Origin: Bacillota bacterium
Lineage (GTDB): Bacteria; Bacillota; Sulfobacillia; JAUYEF01
Length of the DNA: 58,468 nt
Direction of reading: 5' to 3'
NCBI GenBank assembly: GCA_030691635.1
Contig: JAUYEF010000141.1
Location: 1 to 58,468 of the forward strand
The position numbers and the translations under genes were made by a program. Under the pieces are notes generated by a model. It was not told where the DNA came from, searched no databases, and worked only from the letters and a program-made list of their open reading frames with translations. This document shows positions 56,351-58,468 of the stretch, in pieces (the first letter of the stretch is position 1; every line of letters begins with the position of its first letter).

Positions 56351-57627
56351 GCAAGGCAGGTGAGCGCGAGACGGGTGCAGGGGCGGAAGGCCGGGCAGGC
56401 GCCCGCTGGCCCGTTGTCGTCGCGCTGTTCTTCTCTGGGTGGACTCTCGTGTATGCCAACCGGAACGTCTTCTCGGCCGTGCTGCGAGAAATCGGCTCAG
56501 AGTGGGGCCTGTCACGGACGCAGTTGGGCCTGCTTGGCTCGCTCTTCTTCCTCGCCTACACTGCCGGGCAGGTGCCGGCGGGCTTCCTCGCGGACAGGTT
56601 TTCGCGCAAGGCGCTGCTGCTGCCTGGTTTCTACCTCCAAGGAGCGGCGGCCATCGCGAGTGGGCTTGCCCGGAGCCCCGGCGCATTCCTTGCGTCGCGC
56701 ATCGCAGGTGGCGCGGGCCAGAGCACCTACTATGCTCCGCAGTACGCGCTTGCGGTGCAGCATATTCCCCAGAACAAGCGGGGCTTCGGAGTGGCCGCCA
56801 TCAATTCAGGCATGGCGGGAGGCGTCATAACCGGGCTCCTGCTTGGAAGTTTCCTAGTCTACCGCATGGGTCTCAACTGGCGCGTGCCTTTCATCGTCGT
56901 CGGCTGTCTATCGCTTGTTGCCGGCTTGTTGATACAGGCGCTTGTCCCCGAAAAACCAGGGGGCGGGGGGCCGGGGGAAAAACCAGGGGGCGGGGGCCCA
57001 GGGGAACAGGCCCGGCCCGACCAGCAGGGCGGGCCAGCCGCCTGGAGATCGGGTATCAAGGGGCGGGACTTCTGGCTCCTCTGGCTGGTGGCTCTCACCA
57101 CGCAGTACGGCCTCTATCTCATACTGACATGGCTGCCCTTCTATCTCCAGGAGAGCAGGGGGTTCAGCGGACAGCTGGCCAGCGCGGCGTCGACCCTGAT
57201 GCCTCTGGCTGCTGCGCCCTCCGGGATGCTTGTCGGATGGCTCTCCGATAAGGCGGGAAGGCGGAAGAAGCTTGCGCTGTGGCTCGTGCCCTTGTCAACG
57301 GCGGCCATAGGCGCGATAGGCATGACTCGTGGAAATGCTCTGCTCCTTGTGGGCCTGTTCCTGTACGGGATGACCGGGAAGCTGGTCCTCGACCCGGTGC
57401 TTGTCGCAATGGTCTCGGATAGAGTGGCGAGCCATGCGCGGGCGGGCGCCCTGGGTGTGCTGAACCTGGCGAGCACCATATCCATGGTTTCCGCTCCCGC
57501 CCTGACAGGTTATCTGGCGGATGTCACGAAGTCTTTCCGTGCTTCGTTTTGGGTCGCGATCGTGCTGGGTGTTCTGGCTTCTGTGTTACTGGCTTTTGTC
57601 CGAGAAGAAGAGACGGCGACCAGTTAG
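56347..57627 (+). CDS. MFS transporter with glycine-rich central loop
   Basis: The 426-aa protein has twelve hydrophobic segments and the MFS signature loops GQVPAGFLADRFSRKALL (TM2-3) and SGMLVGWLSDKAGRRKKLAL (TM8-9). It resembles ACS/organic-anion-type carriers (for example N-terminal WTLVYANRNVFSAVL). The cytoplasmic loop between TM6 and TM7 holds a 9-residue tandem repeat (E-K-P-G-G-G-G-P-G twice). GTG 56347 overlaps the meaB stop by four bases (GTGA), so the carrier is coupled to the methylmalonyl module and may move a carboxylate used or made by it. Substrate is unknown. Confidence 0.87.
   Translation: MSKAGERETGAGAEGRAGARWPVVVALFFSGWTLVYANRNVFSAVLREIGSEWGLSRTQLGLLGSLFFLAYTAGQVPAGFLADRFSRKALLLPGFYLQGAAAIASGLARSPGAFLASRIAGGAGQSTYYAPQYALAVQHIPQNKRGFGVAAINSGMAGGVITGLLLGSFLVYRMGLNWRVPFIVVGCLSLVAGLLIQALVPEKPGGGGPGEKPGGGGPGEQARPDQQGGPAAWRSGIKGRDFWLLWLVALTTQYGLYLILTWLPFYLQESRGFSGQLASAASTLMPLAAAPSGMLVGWLSDKAGRRKKLALWLVPLSTAAIGAIGMTRGNALLLVGLFLYGMTGKLVLDPVLVAMVSDRVASHARAGALGVLNLASTISMVSAPALTGYLADVTKSFRASFWVAIVLGVLASVLLAFVREEETATS
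56950..57003. repeat. 27-bp in-frame tandem duplication inside the MFS gene
   Basis: Two copies of GAAAAACCAGGGGGCGGGGG plus seven bases start at 56950 and 56977. The period of 27 bases keeps the reading frame and encodes the linker repeat E-K-P-G-G-G-G-P-G. A third, degraded copy may follow. Confidence 0.75.
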
Positions 57628-57646
57628 GCTTCCGGAGGTGGTCTTG

Positions 57647-58468
57647 GTGCCGAGCATGGACGAATACGGCCGCAGGGCGGTGGACTTTTGCCAACGCCTC
57701 GTGCGCATTCCCAGTCTTTCCGGTTCTGAAGCCCAGGTGGTGCAGGCCATAGCGGGCGAGATGCAGCTGCTACGGTACGACGCCATCGAAATCGATTCGA
57801 TGGGCAGCGTCATCGGGACCATCGAATCGGGCGTGCCGGGGAGGACGGTCGTCTTTGACGGGCATGTGGACACGGTGGGGGTGACCGACCAGGCTGACTG
57901 GACGCGGGACCCGTTCGGCGGGGAGATTGAGGGCGGCAGGCTCTATGGCCGCGGCGCCTCAGACATGAAAGGGTCACTTGCGGCAATGGTCTATGGAGCC
58001 GCCCTCGGCGCCAAGACGCTTGAGGCCGGCACCGTATACGTGTGCGGCACGGTGATGGAAGAGTTTTTCGAAGGCGCGGCCCTTGCAGCCATAGTCGGCG
58101 CGTGCAACCCGGACTGTGTGGTGGTGGGTGAGTCGACAGGGCTCTGCCTGAACGTCGGCCAGCGCGGCCGGATGGAGATCGTGGTGGAGACCAGCGGTGT
58201 TGCCGCGCACTCATCAACACCCCACATCGGGGTCAACGCGGTGGAGAAGATGGCCGATGTCCTTGTCAGATTGAGGAGCCTCGATATGCCTCACGACGAC
58301 CTGCTCGGCGCCGGGGTCCTGGTCTTGACGGACATCATATCCTCACCGTATCCGGCGATTTCGGTGGTGCCGCACCGGTGCAGGGCGACGTTTGACCGGC
58401 GCTTTCTCGTCGGCGAGGACACTGACAGCGTGCTTGGTCCCATGAGGCAGGCCATGGCCTGCCTCATG
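57647..58468 (+). CDS. ygeY: YgeY-type selenium metabolism-linked hydrolase (M20 family), partial
   Basis: The first 274 codons run off the right edge of the window. The protein is an ArgE/DapE/ACY1-type metallopeptidase: VRIPSLSGSEAQVV, FDGHVDTVGVTDQADW (H-x-D zinc ligands), DPFGGEIEGGRLYGRGASDMKGSLAAMVYG, the glutamate pair in CGTVMEEFFEGAAL, VVVGESTGLCLNVGQRGRMEI, AAHSSTPHIGVNAVEKM and ATFDRRFLVGED. The G-R-G-A-S-D-x-K-G-x-x-A-x-M-V-Y-G and R-G-R-M-E-I pattern is that of the YgeY group, found with selenium-dependent purine or amino-acid genes. GTG 57647 follows GGAGGTG by six bases. The link to selenium is by family and is supported by selC in the same window. Confidence 0.88.
   Translation, partial: MPSMDEYGRRAVDFCQRLVRIPSLSGSEAQVVQAIAGEMQLLRYDAIEIDSMGSVIGTIESGVPGRTVVFDGHVDTVGVTDQADWTRDPFGGEIEGGRLYGRGASDMKGSLAAMVYGAALGAKTLEAGTVYVCGTVMEEFFEGAALAAIVGACNPDCVVVGESTGLCLNVGQRGRMEIVVETSGVAAHSSTPHIGVNAVEKMADVLVRLRSLDMPHDDLLGAGVLVLTDIISSPYPAISVVPHRCRATFDRRFLVGEDTDSVLGPMRQAMACLM

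Overview
The window looks like chromosome from a GC-rich, strictly anaerobic member of the Bacillota (Firmicutes), probably a Moorella- or Syntrophomonas-like clostridial lineage. The grounds are a trimeric [FeFe]-hydrogenase cluster, Wood-Ljungdahl corrinoid genes, Rex, a sodium-pumping decarboxylase, a YpjA-like membrane protein, a NusG-domain-II/Gx-transporter pair, and many GTG/TTG starts behind strong Shine-Dalgarno (SD) sequences. The lineage is inference from gene content. Coding density is high and no intact mobile element or CRISPR array is present. The only mobile-element trace is a TnpB zinc-ribbon stub at the left edge.

Left part (1-17.3 kb): an LCP cell-wall enzyme diverges from thiL. 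Then come a DUF362 ferredoxin protein, a class III aminotransferase, an S9 peptidase, an inverted fragment of a second S9 peptidase, and mobA. From 8.07 to 17.2 kb runs one hydrogenase locus: an anti-sigma-like ATPase, a sensory hydrogenase-like iron-sulfur protein with degenerate H-cluster motifs, a DRTGG protein, a PHP protein, HydC (NuoE), a second ATPase, a 2Fe-2S protein with an eroded C-terminus, a HydB whose C-terminus is a whole GltD/NfnL-type flavoprotein module, and HydA. A rho-independent terminator closes it.

Middle (17.3-35.4 kb): a PTS EIIA/EIIB pair without EIIC; a selenocysteine tRNA with its own promoter; a small zinc-ribbon gene; glycerate kinase; a Nudix hydrolase; a secreted lipase-like PKD protein with an unknown partner; an overlapping pair (YpjA-like membrane protein and quinate-5-dehydrogenase-like protein) followed by a conserved unknown gene; a CopZ-like metallochaperone; lgt; feoB-feoA; and acsC-acsV-acsD-acsE (corrinoid iron-sulfur protein, its activator and its methyltransferase). 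CODH/ACS catalytic genes are not in the window.

Right part (35.4-58.5 kb): a riboflavin ECF transporter gene under an FMN riboswitch with its own promoter and terminator; a six-gene chemotaxis operon on the minus strand; a beta-lactamase-fold protein; a ThyX with a 30-residue insertion in its signature; a large ArsR-type regulator; an M28 peptidase; a UroD/MtaA-type protein; NusG-II and Gx transporter genes; rex; then a methylmalonyl-CoA decarboxylase operon behind a structured leader, a class III CoA transferase, MeaB, an MFS transporter, and a YgeY-type selenium-linked hydrolase cut by the window end.

Together the genes describe an anaerobe that balances NAD(P)H and ferredoxin through H2, handles C1 units on corrinoid protein, ferments peptides or organic acids through methylmalonyl-CoA with Na+ pumping, senses NADH/NAD+ through Rex, uses selenocysteine, and is probably chemotactic. 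The most unusual items are the HydB-GltD fusion with its regulatory neighbours, the ThyX insertion, the orphan PTS pair, and the unexplained leader RNA upstream of the decarboxylase operon.
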